NCBI RefSeq assembly: GCF_016107305.1
Contig: NZ_RCVR01000015.1
Location: 1-64,000 of the forward strand
DNA length: 64,000 bases
Source: Roseomonas sp. KE2513
GTDB taxonomy: Bacteria > Pseudomonadota > Alphaproteobacteria > Acetobacterales > Acetobacteraceae
Direction: 5' to 3'
Part shown: positions 40,936-51,081 of the stretch, piece after piece
Numbering within the stretch: the first letter of the stretch is position 1
Layout: every line of letters begins with the position of its first letter
Position numbers and translations under genes: made by a program
Notes under the pieces: generated by a model
The model's database searches: none
Seen by the model: the letters and a program-made list of their open reading frames with translations, nothing else
What the model was told of the DNA's origin: nothing

Positions 40936-42059
40936 GGGGCAACTCCTTGAAGGATGGGGGTGCGCTTGTAGCGGTGGGGAACGAAGGGGGTGGGCGCGAC
41001 GCGGGCGGGGATGGCCCGGCCGCGCACCATCAGTTCAAGCGCCGTGCCATCCTCGGCCGCGGCGCGGGCGACGTAGCCCATGGCGACGGGCACCCCGAGC
41101 GAGGGGCCGAAGCCGCCGCTGGTCACCTCGCCGACGGTAATGCCACCCTGGGCGATTGGCGTATGGGCGCGGGCGGGCTGGCGGCCGTCCGGCACGATGC
41201 CGACGCGAAGGCGCTTCGGCCCGCTGTCCAGTTCCTCGCGCACGCGCTCGGCGCCCGGAAAGTCCCAGGCGAGGCGCCGGCGCTTGCCGATGCTGAAGGT
41301 GAGCGCAGCCTCCACCGGGGAGGTCGTTTCGTCGATGTCCTGGCCGTAGAGGGGCAGCCCGGCCTCCAGCCGCAGGCTGTCCCGCGCGCCGAGCCCGGCC
41401 GGCGCGGCGCCCGCGGCCAGCAGGGCGCGCGCCACCGTCTCCGCGCCCTCGGCGGGGATGCCGATCTCGAAGCCGTCCTCTCCGGTGTAGCCGGAACGGG
41501 TGACCAGGGCGGGGATGCCGGCGACGGAGGTTTCCAGCACCCCCATAAAGGGCATGGCGGCCACCCCTTCGGCCAGCCCCGCAAGGATCGACTCCGCCCC
41601 CGGCCCCTGGAGGGCCAGCAGCGCGCGGTCTGGCCGCGGCACCAGCGCGACGCCCGCCGGCAGGGCCGCGCCGATGGCCTCGAGGTCCACGGCCTTGCGG
41701 GAGGCGTTCAGCACAAGGAACAGCCGGTCGCCGAGATTGGCGACCATGAAGTCGTCCACGATCCCACCGAACCTGTTCATCAGCAGGGCGTAGCGCTGGC
41801 GGCCGGGACGGAGCGCCGCGACCTCGGCGGGCGTCACGCGCTCCAGCGCGGCCGCGGCGCCCTCGCCCCGCAGTTCCGCCTGACCCATGTGGGAGACGTC
41901 GAACAGCGCGGCCGAGGAACGGCAGGCAAGGTGTTCCGCCATGATGCCGGCCGCGTACTGCACGGGCATGGCATATCCCGCGAAGCCGACCATGCGCCCG
42001 CCCAATTCGCGGTGCAGGCCGGCCAGCGGCGTTTCGAGCAAGCTTTCCGTCTCGGCCAC
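40932..42059 (-). CDS. gcvT: Aminomethyltransferase (glycine cleavage T-protein)
   Basis: Transfers the methylene group from the H-protein to tetrahydrofolate, releasing ammonia. 375 residues: the N-terminal GRMVGFAGYAMPVQYAAGIMAEHLACR region, the folate-binding GYTGEDGFEIGIP segment and a C-terminal GEVTSGGFGPSLGVPVAMGYV barrel domain. It is the first gene after the glycine riboswitch, 40 bases downstream of it. Confidence 0.95.
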   Translation of the reverse strand: MAETESLLETPLAGLHRELGGRMVGFAGYAMPVQYAAGIMAEHLACRSSAALFDVSHMGQAELRGEGAAAALERVTPAEVAALRPGRQRYALLMNRFGGIVDDFMVANLGDRLFLVLNASRKAVDLEAIGAALPAGVALVPRPDRALLALQGPGAESILAGLAEGVAAMPFMGVLETSVAGIPALVTRSGYTGEDGFEIGIPAEGAETVARALLAAGAAPAGLGARDSLRLEAGLPLYGQDIDETTSPVEAALTFSIGKRRRLAWDFPGAERVREELDSGPKRLRVGIVPDGRQPARAHTPIAQGGITVGEVTSGGFGPSLGVPVAMGYVARAAAEDGTALELMVRGRAIPARVAPTPFVPHRYKRTPILQGVAP

Positions 42060-42099
42060 AAATCCCCCAGAGCCGCGGATGCGGCCGGTTCAGATCGTG

Positions 42100-42296
42100 G
42101 CCCCCCTCTGTCCCGAGACCTGAGAGATTCGGGCGGGGGTGAACCCGGCCCTTACTCCGTCGGTGCCGCGGCCTTTCGGCCACGGGCTTTCCAGAGGCCC
42201 CTTCCCCGCGCGGTCCTTCTGCCTGAGCGTTTCCGGGGGCCGGTTGCGCCTTCGGCGGGGGGCGGGCTGGGCCGGCCCCCTCTCTCCCGCGCGGAA
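42100..42296 (-). promoter_or_regulatory. Tandem glycine riboswitch upstream of gcvT
   Basis: Reading the minus strand, both aptamers are recognisable. Aptamer I has GGGAGAG near 42290, CGCCGAAGGCGCAA (42257-42244) and ACGCTCAGGCAGAAGGACCG (42230-42211). Aptamer II has CTCTGGAAAGCCC (42196-42184), CACCGACGGAGTAA (42165-42152), AATCTCTCAGGT (42129-42118) and GGACAGAGGGGGG (42113-42101). These are the conserved glycine-riboswitch cores in the right order and spacing. In this class glycine binding usually turns on glycine-cleavage expression. Confidence 0.93.
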
Positions 42297-42359
42297 TCAG
42301 CGGGTGGAGGACTCGTGCCCGAATGCGGCGCCCGGCGCAACCTCCGCCGGCAGGCGCCC

Positions 42360-42911
42360 TTACCGGACGCCGCGGCGCCGGTTGGCCGCCAGCTGCTCCG
42401 GGGTGAGCTGGAAGCCGATCAGCACAACCTTCTCCGCCGCCCGGCGGACATCGCCGGGGATGCGGACCAGCATCTCCTCGCCGCGGGCGAGGGTCCGGCG
42501 CTCGCTGCCGTTGAAGGAGACGCGGAGGGTGTCGGTGCCGCTGTTCAGCACCCGGCCCTCGCTCTCGTCCGTCACGCCGACGACATAGGGCAGGTCGAAG
42601 GTGGTACCCGTGGCGGCGGGGCCGCGCTCGGCGGTCAGCTCGACCTGCACGGTCACGTCCAGCCCGGCGTCGCGCGGGGCGTAGTCGCAGCGCGCCCCGA
42701 AGCCGGTCATGCGCGCATCCACTTCCATCGCCGCGAGGTCGGGCCGCGCCCCCTGGCGGTAGCGGGTCAGGTCCACGGCCTCGGCGATGAGGGCCACGCG
42801 CGGGCAGGGCGCCTGGGGCCGCTGGGTGAGCACGCTGCCCCTGCCGCCGCAGCCGGCGAGGAGAGGCAGGGCCAGAAGGGCCAGCGCGGCGGGGCGGGCG
42901 AATCGGGTCAC
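42360..42911 (-). CDS. Putative lipoprotein of unknown function
   Basis: 183 residues from a GTG start, with a signal peptide and lipobox ([13 protein letters not shown]; modified Cys at about residue 23). The mature part is a beta-rich domain ([45 protein letters not shown]). It resembles periplasmic proteins of unknown function in related bacteria; I cannot name a family. It precedes the glycine riboswitch on the same strand and is divergent from ispH. Confidence 0.72.
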   Translation of the reverse strand: MTRFARPAALALLALPLLAGCGGRGSVLTQRPQAPCPRVALIAEAVDLTRYRQGARPDLAAMEVDARMTGFGARCDYAPRDAGLDVTVQVELTAERGPAATGTTFDLPYVVGVTDESEGRVLNSGTDTLRVSFNGSERRTLARGEEMLVRIPGDVRRAAEKVVLIGFQLTPEQLAANRRRGVR

Positions 42912-43095
42912 GCGGGAGGCACTCCTGGCCCAGAGGGCAACGGCAGGACGACGCCCCAGGGCATCGCCTGGGAGAATTGCGGCGGCCGCGCGGCTCGCGC
43001 CCTGGGCGGCGGGCCCCTGGGCGGCTAGCATAGAACGCGCCCACGGTCCGGCCGGGGGCTGTTCGCGCCGGCGCCGAAGGACCAAGTCGCACGCC

Positions 43096-44103
43096 ATGGA
43101 TCAGACCGCAAACCCCCGCCCGACGGGCCTCCAGACCCCGACGAAGCCCCCCCTGACGGTGCTGCTCGCCGGCCCGCGCGGCTTCTGCGCCGGGGTGGAC
43201 CGCGCCATCAAGATCGTGGAGCTGGCGATCGAGCGCTACGGCACCCCCGTCTATGTCCGCCACGAGATCGTCCACAACCGCTTCGTGGTGGAGGGCCTGC
43301 AGGCCAAGGGCGCCGTCTTCGTAGAGGAGCTGGACGAGATCCCGGACGACGGGCAGCCCGTCATCTTCTCCGCCCACGGCGTGCCGCGCTCCGTGCCCGC
43401 CGCGGCCGATGCGCGGAGGATGCTCTACCTCGATGCCACCTGCCCGCTGGTGAGCAAGGTCCACCGCGAGGCCGAGCGCCACTTCGCGGGCGGCAGCCAC
43501 ATCCTCCTCATCGGCCATGCCGGCCACCCGGAGGTGGTCGGCACCATGGGGCAGCTTCCGCCTGGCGCCGTGACGCTGGTGGAGGACGCCGAGCAGGCCG
43601 CGACCGTGCAGCCGCCGCCCGGTCCGCTGGCCTATGCGACCCAGACCACGCTCTCGGTCGACGACACGGCCGAGGTGCTGGACGTGCTGCGCCGCCGCTT
43701 CCCGGACCTCTCGGCGCCCGTCAAGGAGGACATCTGCTACGCCACCACCAACCGTCAGGCGGCGGTGAAGGCGATCGCGGAGCGTTGCGAGCTGATCGTC
43801 GTGGTGGGCGCCGCCAATTCCTCCAACTCCGTGCGCCTGCGCGAGGTGGCGGAGCGCGCCGGCTGCCCGCGCGCCGTGCTGGTGCCGCGCGGCCGGGACT
43901 TCGACCCGGCGCTGGCCGACGGCCTCCGCACCATCGGGATCTCGGCGGGCGCCAGCGCGCCGGAGGTGCTCGTGGAGGAGGTGGTGGCCCGCCTGCGCGA
44001 GCGCTTCGACGTGACGATTGAGGATGTGACGGTCGCGGAGGAGAAGATCATCTTCAACCTTCCCCGCCCCCTCCGTACCCCGCGCACCGCCACGGTGGAG
44101 TAG
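43096..44103 (+). CDS. ispH: 4-Hydroxy-3-methylbut-2-enyl diphosphate reductase
   Basis: Last step of the MEP isoprenoid pathway, producing IPP and DMAPP. 335 residues with the [4Fe-4S] cysteines in [25 protein letters not shown] and [12 protein letters not shown]. The start MDQTANPRP at 43096 leaves a short leader before the conserved domain. It is followed by thrB and rnhA on the same strand, an arrangement conserved in alphaproteobacteria. Confidence 0.96.
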   Translation: MDQTANPRPTGLQTPTKPPLTVLLAGPRGFCAGVDRAIKIVELAIERYGTPVYVRHEIVHNRFVVEGLQAKGAVFVEELDEIPDDGQPVIFSAHGVPRSVPAAADARRMLYLDATCPLVSKVHREAERHFAGGSHILLIGHAGHPEVVGTMGQLPPGAVTLVEDAEQAATVQPPPGPLAYATQTTLSVDDTAEVLDVLRRRFPDLSAPVKEDICYATTNRQAAVKAIAERCELIVVVGAANSSNSVRLREVAERAGCPRAVLVPRGRDFDPALADGLRTIGISAGASAPEVLVEEVVARLRERFDVTIEDVTVAEEKIIFNLPRPLRTPRTATVE

Positions 44104-44174
44104 CGGGCGGCTCTTGCCGCTCTGCCCGGGCTGATGCATGGACCCCCGCGCAGAGGGGGTGCCCGGGAGATCTG

Positions 44175-45149
44175 ATGGCCGTCTATACCGAGGTGTCCGA
44201 CGAGGCGCTGCGCGCCTTTCTCTCCGGCTACGACCTGGGCGATCTCGTAGCCTTCCGCGGCATCGCGGAGGGCGTCGAGAACAGCAACTACGGTCTCAAG
44301 ACCACCGGCGGCGACTTCATCCTTACCCTCTACGAGCGGCGCGTGGACCCGGCGGAGCTTCCCTGGTTCCTCGGGCTGATGCGCCACCTCGCCGCGCGTG
44401 GCTTGGCCTGTCCGCAGCCCGTCGCCGGCACCGACGGCGAGGCGCTGCGCGAGCTGGCGGGGCGCCCGGCGGCCATCTGCACCTTTCTGCCCGGCGTCTG
44501 GCCGCGCCGCCCCTCGGTTGCCCATTGCGGCCCGCTGGGAGAGGCGCTGGCCGCCCTGCACGCGGCAGGCGAGGGCTTCGCGGCCGAGCGGGCGAACTCC
44601 CTCGGCCCTCATGGTTGGGCGCCGTTGCTGGAGCGCTGCCGCCCCAATGGCGACACGGTGCAGCCAGGCCTTTGCGCCGAGTTGGACGGGCAGCTGGCCG
44701 CCATCCTTCAGGATTGGCCCCAGAACCTGCCACGCGGGCACATCCACGCGGACCTCTTCCCCGACAACGTCTTCTTCCTCGATGGCCCGGACCGGCGGCC
44801 ACGGGTCTCGGGGCTGATCGACTTCTACTTCGCCTGCACGGACATCCTCGCCTACGACGTGGCGATCTGCCTCAATGCCTGGTGCTTCGAGCCAGACCTC
44901 GCCTTCAACGTGACGAAGGCGCGGGCCCTGCTGGCCGGCTACAACCGCGTCCGGCCTCTTTCGGCGAAGGAAATGGCCGCTCTGCCCGTGCTCCTCCGCG
45001 GTGCCGCTATGCGCTTCCTGCTCACCCGGCTCTATGACTGGGCCAACACACCCGCGGGCGCGATGGTCACCCGCAAGGACCCGATTGAATACCTGCGCCG
45101 CCTGCGCTTCTTCGCCGCGGCCAAGGAGGTCTCCGCCTATGGCATCTGA
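44175..45149 (+). CDS. thrB: Homoserine kinase (ThrB type II, choline kinase fold)
   Basis: Phosphorylates homoserine in threonine synthesis. 324 residues with the aminoglycoside-phosphotransferase-like fold: N-lobe [26 protein letters not shown], catalytic loop [13 protein letters not shown] and the DFG-like [17 protein letters not shown]. This is the non-GHMP form usual in alphaproteobacteria. Its end overlaps rnhA by 11 bases. Confidence 0.93.
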   Translation: MAVYTEVSDEALRAFLSGYDLGDLVAFRGIAEGVENSNYGLKTTGGDFILTLYERRVDPAELPWFLGLMRHLAARGLACPQPVAGTDGEALRELAGRPAAICTFLPGVWPRRPSVAHCGPLGEALAALHAAGEGFAAERANSLGPHGWAPLLERCRPNGDTVQPGLCAELDGQLAAILQDWPQNLPRGHIHADLFPDNVFFLDGPDRRPRVSGLIDFYFACTDILAYDVAICLNAWCFEPDLAFNVTKARALLAGYNRVRPLSAKEMAALPVLLRGAAMRFLLTRLYDWANTPAGAMVTRKDPIEYLRRLRFFAAAKEVSAYGI

Positions 45150-45603
45150 CACCGTGGAGAGCGGAACCCTGGCGGTGGAGATCTGGACGGATGGCGGCTG
45201 CAAGCCGAACCCTGGCCCGGGCGGCTGGTCAGCGATCCTGCGCTTCGGGACGATCGAGAAGGAGCTCTCGGGCTACGATCCCGCCACAACGAACAACCGC
45301 ATGGAGCTGACCGCCGCCGCCTCGGCGCTCGAGGCGCTGAAGAAGCCCTGCCGCGTGGTCCTGCACACGGACAGCGAGTACGTCCGCAACGGCGTGACCC
45401 GCTGGGTCCATGGCTGGGTGCGCAACAACTGGCGCAACGCGGCGAAGGAGCCGGTGGCGAATTACGAGCTGTGGCAGCGCCTGCTGGCCGCCGCCAAGCC
45501 GCACCAGGTGGAGTGGCGCTGGGTGCGCGGCCACGCGGGGGACGTGATGAACGAGCGGGCGGACAAGCTCGCCACCGCGGCGCGGCTCAGCCTCGGGCGA
45601 TAG
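45139..45603 (+). CDS. rnhA: Ribonuclease HI
   Basis: Degrades RNA in RNA-DNA hybrids. 154 residues with the four acidic active-site positions: Asp in [15 protein letters not shown], Glu in NNRMELTAA, Asp in LHTDSEYV and Asp in NERADKLA. It starts within the last codons of thrB. The window thus encodes both RNase H types (HI here, HII at 34168). Confidence 0.95.
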   Translation: MASDTVESGTLAVEIWTDGGCKPNPGPGGWSAILRFGTIEKELSGYDPATTNNRMELTAAASALEALKKPCRVVLHTDSEYVRNGVTRWVHGWVRNNWRNAAKEPVANYELWQRLLAAAKPHQVEWRWVRGHAGDVMNERADKLATAARLSLGR

Positions 45604-45681
45604 ACGCGCCACCACCGGCCGCCCGCCGCGTTCTCTCCCGGCAACGGCTTGCAGGGCCGTGCCGAAGAAGGGAGCACGGCC

Positions 45682-47604
45682 ATGCCCGATAGCAACGCAA
45701 GCAGCCCTCCGACGGCCGCGGTCTCCACCCCGGCCGCGGCGGCCCATCCCGCCGGCGCGGCCCTGCTGCTCGGTGCGCTTGGGGTGGTCTTCGGCGATAT
45801 CGGCACCAGCCCGATCTACGCGATGCGCGAGACGCTGCGCGCCGCGAGCGGGGAGGGTGCGGCGGCTCCCGCCGCCATCTACGGGGTGGTCTCCCTGATC
45901 TTCTGGGCAGTTACCCTCGTGGTCGCGACCAAATACGTCGTCCTCGTCATGCGAGCGGACAACCAGGGGGAGGGCGGGACCATGGCCCTTATCTCGCTGG
46001 CCATCCCCGTCGCGCCGGAACGGCTGCGCTTGGGCTTCCTCGTCGTCGGCCTCGCCGGCGCCTCGCTCTTCTTCGGGGATGCCATGATCACCCCGGCGAT
46101 TTCCGTCCTCTCGGCCGTGGAGGGGCTGTCGGTCGCGACGCCGGTCTTCACGCCCTATGTTGTCCCGATCGCGGCCGCGGTCCTCGTCGGCCTCTTCGCC
46201 ATCCAGAGCCGCGGCAGCGCCAAGATGGGGCGACTGTTCGGGCCGGTGATGGCCGCGTGGTTCGCCGTTCTGGCGCTGGCCGGCCTGCTGCACGTCATCG
46301 CACGGCCGGAGGTGCTGGCGGCGCTCGATCCTCGCCACGCGATCCGCTTTCTCACGGGTAACCCGGGCCAAGGGGCGCTGGCCGTGCTCGGCTCCGCCTT
46401 CCTCGCGTTGACGGGCGGCGAGGCCCTTTACGCGGATATGGGCCATTTCGGCCGGCACGCGATTCGGGTGGACTGGTTCGTCCTCGTCATGCCCGCGCTC
46501 GTCCTCAACTACCTCGGCCAGGCCGCGCTGGTGCTGGGCGACCCGGCGGCGGCGGAGAACCCCTTCTTCGGGCTCTTTCCCGGCCCCCTGCTCTACCTCG
46601 CCGTAGTGCTGGCCACCGCCGCGACGGTGATCGCGAGCCAGGCGGTGATCTCGGGCGCCTTCGCGCTCGTGCAGCAGGCGATCCAGCTCGGCGCCGTGCC
46701 GCGGCTCGAGGTGCGCCAGACCTCGGAGGAGACAGCGGGCCAGGTCTACCTGCCGCTCATCAACTGGCTGCTTGCCGCCGCGGTCCTCGCGCTCGTCTTC
46801 GGCTTCCGCAACTCCGAGAGCCTGGCCAACGCCTACGGTATCGCGGTCGCCGGTGACATGATGGTGACGACGATCCTTCTCTCCCTGGTCGCGCGCGGGC
46901 GCTGGAAGCTGCCCTGGCTGGCCGTGGCGCTCGTGGCCGTGCCCTTCCTCCTGCTCGATCTCGTCTTCGTCGCCGGCAACCTGCACAAGATCCCGGCGGG
47001 CGGCTGGTTCCCGCTGCTGGTCGGGGCCGTGTGCCTCGCGATGATGCTCATCTGGCGGCGCGGCCGCGCGGTCCTCCTCGCCCGGCGCGACGAGGGGGCG
47101 CAGACACTCGAGTTGTTCCTCGGCGGCCTCGATGCCGCCGACGCCCCGCTGCGCGTGCCCGGCACGGCCATATACCTCACCGGCCAGCGGGAGGTGGTTC
47201 CGGCGGCGATGGCCCTGAACATGCGCCACAACGGCGTGCTGCACGAACGCGTCGTGTTGATGCACGTGGTGGCCGAGCGCGTGCCGCGCATTCCGGAAGC
47301 CGAGCGCGTCTCGGTCCACCTCCTGCCGGGCGGCTTTCGCCACGTTACCCTGCGCTTCGGCTTTGCGGAGAAGCCGGACGTGCCCCAGGCCCTGCGCCTG
47401 CACCGGGAGACAATCGGCTTCTCGCCGGAGGAAGCCTCCTACTTCATCGGGAACGAGGTGCCCGTCCCCTCCATGCGCCCTGACCTGCCGATCTGGCAGG
47501 AACACATCTTCGCTTTTCTCACCCGGAATGCGGTCCGTGCGCCGGACTACTTCCTCATCCCGCCGCCCCGCGTGGTGGAACTCGGGACGCGGGTTGAGCT
47601 TTGA
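45682..47604 (+). CDS. kup: Low-affinity potassium uptake protein Kup
   Basis: Potassium/proton symporter. 640 residues with about twelve hydrophobic helices and the Kup hallmark GALGVVFGDIGTSPIYAMRE in the first helix. The cytoplasmic C-terminal domain follows from about residue 480. The start at 45682 is supported by GAAGGGAG about 10 bases upstream. Confidence 0.95.
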   Translation: MPDSNASSPPTAAVSTPAAAAHPAGAALLLGALGVVFGDIGTSPIYAMRETLRAASGEGAAAPAAIYGVVSLIFWAVTLVVATKYVVLVMRADNQGEGGTMALISLAIPVAPERLRLGFLVVGLAGASLFFGDAMITPAISVLSAVEGLSVATPVFTPYVVPIAAAVLVGLFAIQSRGSAKMGRLFGPVMAAWFAVLALAGLLHVIARPEVLAALDPRHAIRFLTGNPGQGALAVLGSAFLALTGGEALYADMGHFGRHAIRVDWFVLVMPALVLNYLGQAALVLGDPAAAENPFFGLFPGPLLYLAVVLATAATVIASQAVISGAFALVQQAIQLGAVPRLEVRQTSEETAGQVYLPLINWLLAAAVLALVFGFRNSESLANAYGIAVAGDMMVTTILLSLVARGRWKLPWLAVALVAVPFLLLDLVFVAGNLHKIPAGGWFPLLVGAVCLAMMLIWRRGRAVLLARRDEGAQTLELFLGGLDAADAPLRVPGTAIYLTGQREVVPAAMALNMRHNGVLHERVVLMHVVAERVPRIPEAERVSVHLLPGGFRHVTLRFGFAEKPDVPQALRLHRETIGFSPEEASYFIGNEVPVPSMRPDLPIWQEHIFAFLTRNAVRAPDYFLIPPPRVVELGTRVEL

Positions 47605-47632
47605 TCCTGGCTGGTGCGGTGCCGGTGACTTC

Positions 47633-47862
47633 GGGGAGAGGAAGAAGGAGTTCTTCCTCTCCCCCAGGCCCCTCACCATCACCTTTTTCTTCGAGTTTGA
47701 AGGACTTCTGCGGTCGGTGCGCCTCGGATCGTGGACCCGAGGCGACTGCACAGTCAGGAAGGGCGCCGCCCCTCAATTATCGAGTCCGCAACAGTCAGAC
47801 GCAGGTCCAGGAGCCTCAGGCTCCTGGCGGGTGAGGTCCGGAGAGGGCAGCGCCCTCTCCGG
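47633..47862. repeat. Intergenic hairpin repeat, copy C
   Basis: Same layout as copy B after kup: a 14-bp hairpin at 47633-47664 (GGGGAGAGGAAGAA / TTCTTCCTCTCCCC), one at 47721-47743 with a single mismatch, a 9-bp hairpin at 47807-47827 (CCAGGAGCC / GGCTCCTGG, loop TCA) and an 11-bp hairpin at 47838-47862 (CCGGAGAGGGC / GCCCTCTCCGG). Relative to copy B, the third and fourth hairpins carry paired substitutions that keep base pairing. No protein-coding gene is visible in the 285-bp gap. Confidence 0.85.
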
Positions 47863-47889
47863 AGTCACCAGCACCGGCCAACCTCCCTG

Positions 47890-50369
47890 CTACACCTGAA
47901 CCACACCCGGTGCGGCCTGCCGGAAGAGTTTTTCCACAACATCGGGGCCGCATGGAAAAGGGATGCCCATCTCGACGATCAGGCCTTCGGCGGCCCATTC
48001 CCACTGCACGAAGCCACCGAGCTGGTTGCCGAGGGTGTTGTCCACCACGCGCGATCCGAAGCCCTTCCGGGCGGGGGCGCTGACGGCGGGGCCGCCGGCC
48101 TCTTCCCAGCGTAGGCGCAGGGTATTGCCGTCCTGCTGCCAAGACACGCGCAGAACGCCGGATGCCGAGGAGAGGGCGCCGTATTTCGTGGCGTTCGTCG
48201 CCAGTTCATGGAGAGCCATGGTCAGCGCCTGCACCACCGATCCGGGAATGACGACCTCCGGCCCCTCCAGCACCGCGTGCGGCGCCGCTCCCTGGCCCAG
48301 GAAGGGCGCGAGCGTCGATTCGAGAACTGCCCGGAGTCTGGTGCCGGCCCAGTTCGTCTCCGCGAGCAGCGATTGCGCGCGGGCCAGGGCATCCACCCTT
48401 CCCTCGATGGCCGCACGATAGACGGGATCGTTGCCCGGGGTGAGGCGGAGCGCGGCCTTTACCACGGCGAGGGCGTTCTTGCCGCGGTGGTCCACCTCCC
48501 GCATCAGCAGGGCCTGCCGCTCCTCGGCCAGCCGGCGCGCGGTCATGTCGAGCATGACACCGAGGGCGCGGACGGCACGGTCGCTGACCGAATCGCGGAA
48601 GAAGCGGCCGCGGTCCCAGACCCAGGCCCAGCCCCCATCGGCGCGCCGGATACGGTACTCGGCGGAATAGCGGTCCCGCACCGGATCGGCGAGGCCCGCC
48701 TCTACCTCACGTTCGAAGCGTTCGCGGTCTTCCGGATGGATGCGGCCGATCCAGGCGGCCGCAGCCTCCGGGATCTCCTCCCCGAGCAGGGCCGTGACAC
48801 CAGCGGTGCGTACCACGCGGCCGGTGACGAGATCGCGCTCATAGACGAACCCGTCGATGGCCCCGGCCGCCGCCTCGAAGCGCTCTCCGATCCGGCGGCG
48901 GTCGGTGATATCGACGTGGATGCCGACAAGGGCGGCCGGGGCGTCGTCGGCGGCGGGGAAGAGCCGGGCGCGGCAGAGGAACCAGCGCTCCTCTCGGCCA
49001 TCGGGAATGCGGCGGAAGACGCGCAGCTCGAGGGTCATCGCCCCCTCGCGCAGCGCCCTGGCCACCCCTTCCCGCAGCAACTCCCTGTCTTCCGGGTGCA
49101 CGGCGGCAAAGAAGGCGGCAGCGCTCTCGGTGCCCGCGTCCTGCAAGGGATCGAGCCCGAGCAGCACGTACATCTCCGCCGACCAGCGCACCTGGCCCGT
49201 GGCCGGCTCCCAGGACCATGACGCTGCATTGGCGGCCTGCTGCGCGAGTTGCATCAGGCGGGAGTTCTCCGCCAGCGCCCGCGTGCGCTCGGCCACGCGG
49301 CTCTCCAGCGCCTCGTTCGATCCCTCGAGCTCCCGCTGGCGGCCGAGCACCGCGCGCGCGAGCACGAAGAGAAGCGCGGAGGAGGCGAGCGCGAGAAGCG
49401 CCTGCGGCAGGACCTGCTGCCGCCAGTCCGCGAAGAGCACCGAGCGCGCCCGGCGGCGGAGACGTAGACCGGCCAGCTGCCGCCCACGCGCCGATAGGCG
49501 ACGACCCGCTGCACGCCGTCGACGCTCGACACCTCGCGGGAGACAGAGCGCTCCTCGCCGAGCCGCATGGTTTCGAGCATCGCGCTGCCCTCCGCGATGC
49601 GCGGCTCCTCGTTGGGCAGGTTGCCGAGCTCGGAGGAGCGGGCGAGCAGCGCCCCGTCGGTCCGCACGAGCGAGACCACGTTATCGGGCGAGGCGGCCAG
49701 CGCCTGGAGCGAGCGGTTCACCTGGTCGAGATAGAGGGAGGCATTGATCACGCCGTCATAGGTGCCGGGCGCCAGGCCGTTCCCCGTCCGCACCCGGCGT
49801 GCGCTGAGGGCGAAGAACGGCCGCCCCGTGTAGCGACCGGTGTAGACAGGGCTGATGTGGAAGGAGGGCGCGTCGGCCGGGCGCAGCGCGCGGTTGAACT
49901 CGCGCGAGAGCATCGGGGCGTCCGTCCTCACTGGCAGCATGTTGCTCGCCACGAGTGCGTAGGCGTCCCGGTCGTAAACGAGGACGTAGAAGGTCTCCCG
50001 TTCCGGCGCGACGTTCTCGGTGGCCAGGCGCTGGAGCGCGGCGTGCCACTCGGCTTCCTGCGACCGGATCTCGGCGTCCGAGAGGCCGGCAAGGATGTCG
50101 TTCGCCCGCTGGAGCCGGAGGAACTGCCCCTCCAACAGGCGGCGGGCATATTCAGCCGCCGCGTCGGCCGTGCGCGCGACCTCGGCTTCCGCCCCGCGCG
50201 CCGTCGCATCCCAGGCGCGCCACGCGGAAAGGCCGGCCAGGAGAGGCGGCGCGAGGACGACGCCGCAGAGGATGAGGAGCAGGACCGCGCGCGACCGCGA
50301 ACGCGCGCCCCGGCCCGTCGCCGCGGCACCCGGGCCGGGCCCGTCCCGAAGGGCGTAGGTCTCGTTCAC
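47890..50369 (-). pseudogene. Frameshifted HWE-family sensor histidine kinase
   Basis: Two overlapping frames together make one receptor kinase of about 825 residues. The first (GTG at 50369) encodes a transmembrane helix (VLLLILCGVVLAPPLLAGL), an extracytoplasmic sensor domain (about 50-295) and WPVYVSA. The second, from about 49450 to 47890, continues with a second membrane helix (ALLALASSALLFVLARAV), PAS/PAC domains and the HWE kinase core: VDHRGKNALAVVKAALRL (phospho-acceptor His), HELATNATKYGAL and RLRWEE. The join falls in the GC-rich run 49447-49461, where one indel would restore a continuous protein. It is either a true inactivating frameshift or a sequence error. If made separately, the second frame would still be a cytoplasmic-type kinase. 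Confidence 0.82.
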
Positions 50370-50487
50370 GGCGCTCCCCCACACTGACCGAATGTTTACG
50401 ATGCGGGGCGGGCCTTGTAACGCCCGCGGACGCGATCTCCGGGTGGCCGCGCCGTTACGAGGGGGCATTCCGCTGGAGGAACCGGCC

Positions 50488-51012
50488 ATGGCGGCACCCG
50501 ATGTCCCGATTCGCGTGAACCGCGCGCCTGTGCTGACGCTCTGGGCCGCGGTGGTGGCGGAGCGCCTGGGCCACCCGGCCGATACCGCCATGAGCCTGGC
50601 CAGCCATGTCGCGGGAACCGCGGCGCAGGCGAAGGCACGCCGCCTCGGCATCACCGAGGCGTCCAAGCACGAGGATCAGGCCGGGGGGCTGGTGCAGCAC
50701 GAGTCCGTGCCTCTGCTGGGCCGGCAGGTGCCGGTGACGAGGGACGAGCACGGCCAGCTCCTTGCCGCTTCGGGCGAGGGGCCGACGCCTGCCGCGCCGG
50801 CAAGGGCCTATGTCGCCAAGGCCTTCGGCAAGCGGCTGGACGAGGCGCGCGCGACCATGGAGGCGCTGGCCGCCTCGTTCGACCCGAAGGAGCTGAACCG
50901 GGTCGGCTTCCGCCTCTACGAGCATTTCCGCCCGGAGGTGCCCGCGGATGCCCGCGGATGGGGCGCCAAGGGGGAGCTCCACCTGCCGCGGATCCGGGAA
51001 GCTGCCGGCTAG
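50488..51012 (+). CDS. Conserved hypothetical protein
   Basis: 174 residues. GGAGGA about 8 bases before the ATG at 50488 fixes the start. The N-terminus (VPIRVNRAPVLTLWAAVVAERLGH) looks like a conserved cytosolic family found widely in bacteria. The middle resembles a small DNA- or protein-binding helical domain, and the C-terminus contains PKELNRVGFRLYEHFRPEVP. I do not know its function. Confidence 0.75.
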   Translation: MAAPDVPIRVNRAPVLTLWAAVVAERLGHPADTAMSLASHVAGTAAQAKARRLGITEASKHEDQAGGLVQHESVPLLGRQVPVTRDEHGQLLAASGEGPTPAAPARAYVAKAFGKRLDEARATMEALAASFDPKELNRVGFRLYEHFRPEVPADARGWGAKGELHLPRIREAAG

Positions 51013-51081
51013 GCATCCGCCGGAAGGCACCAATCCGCGCCCGCTGCGTTCTCCCCTCTCCTTCTCCGTCCGGGATCCCCG

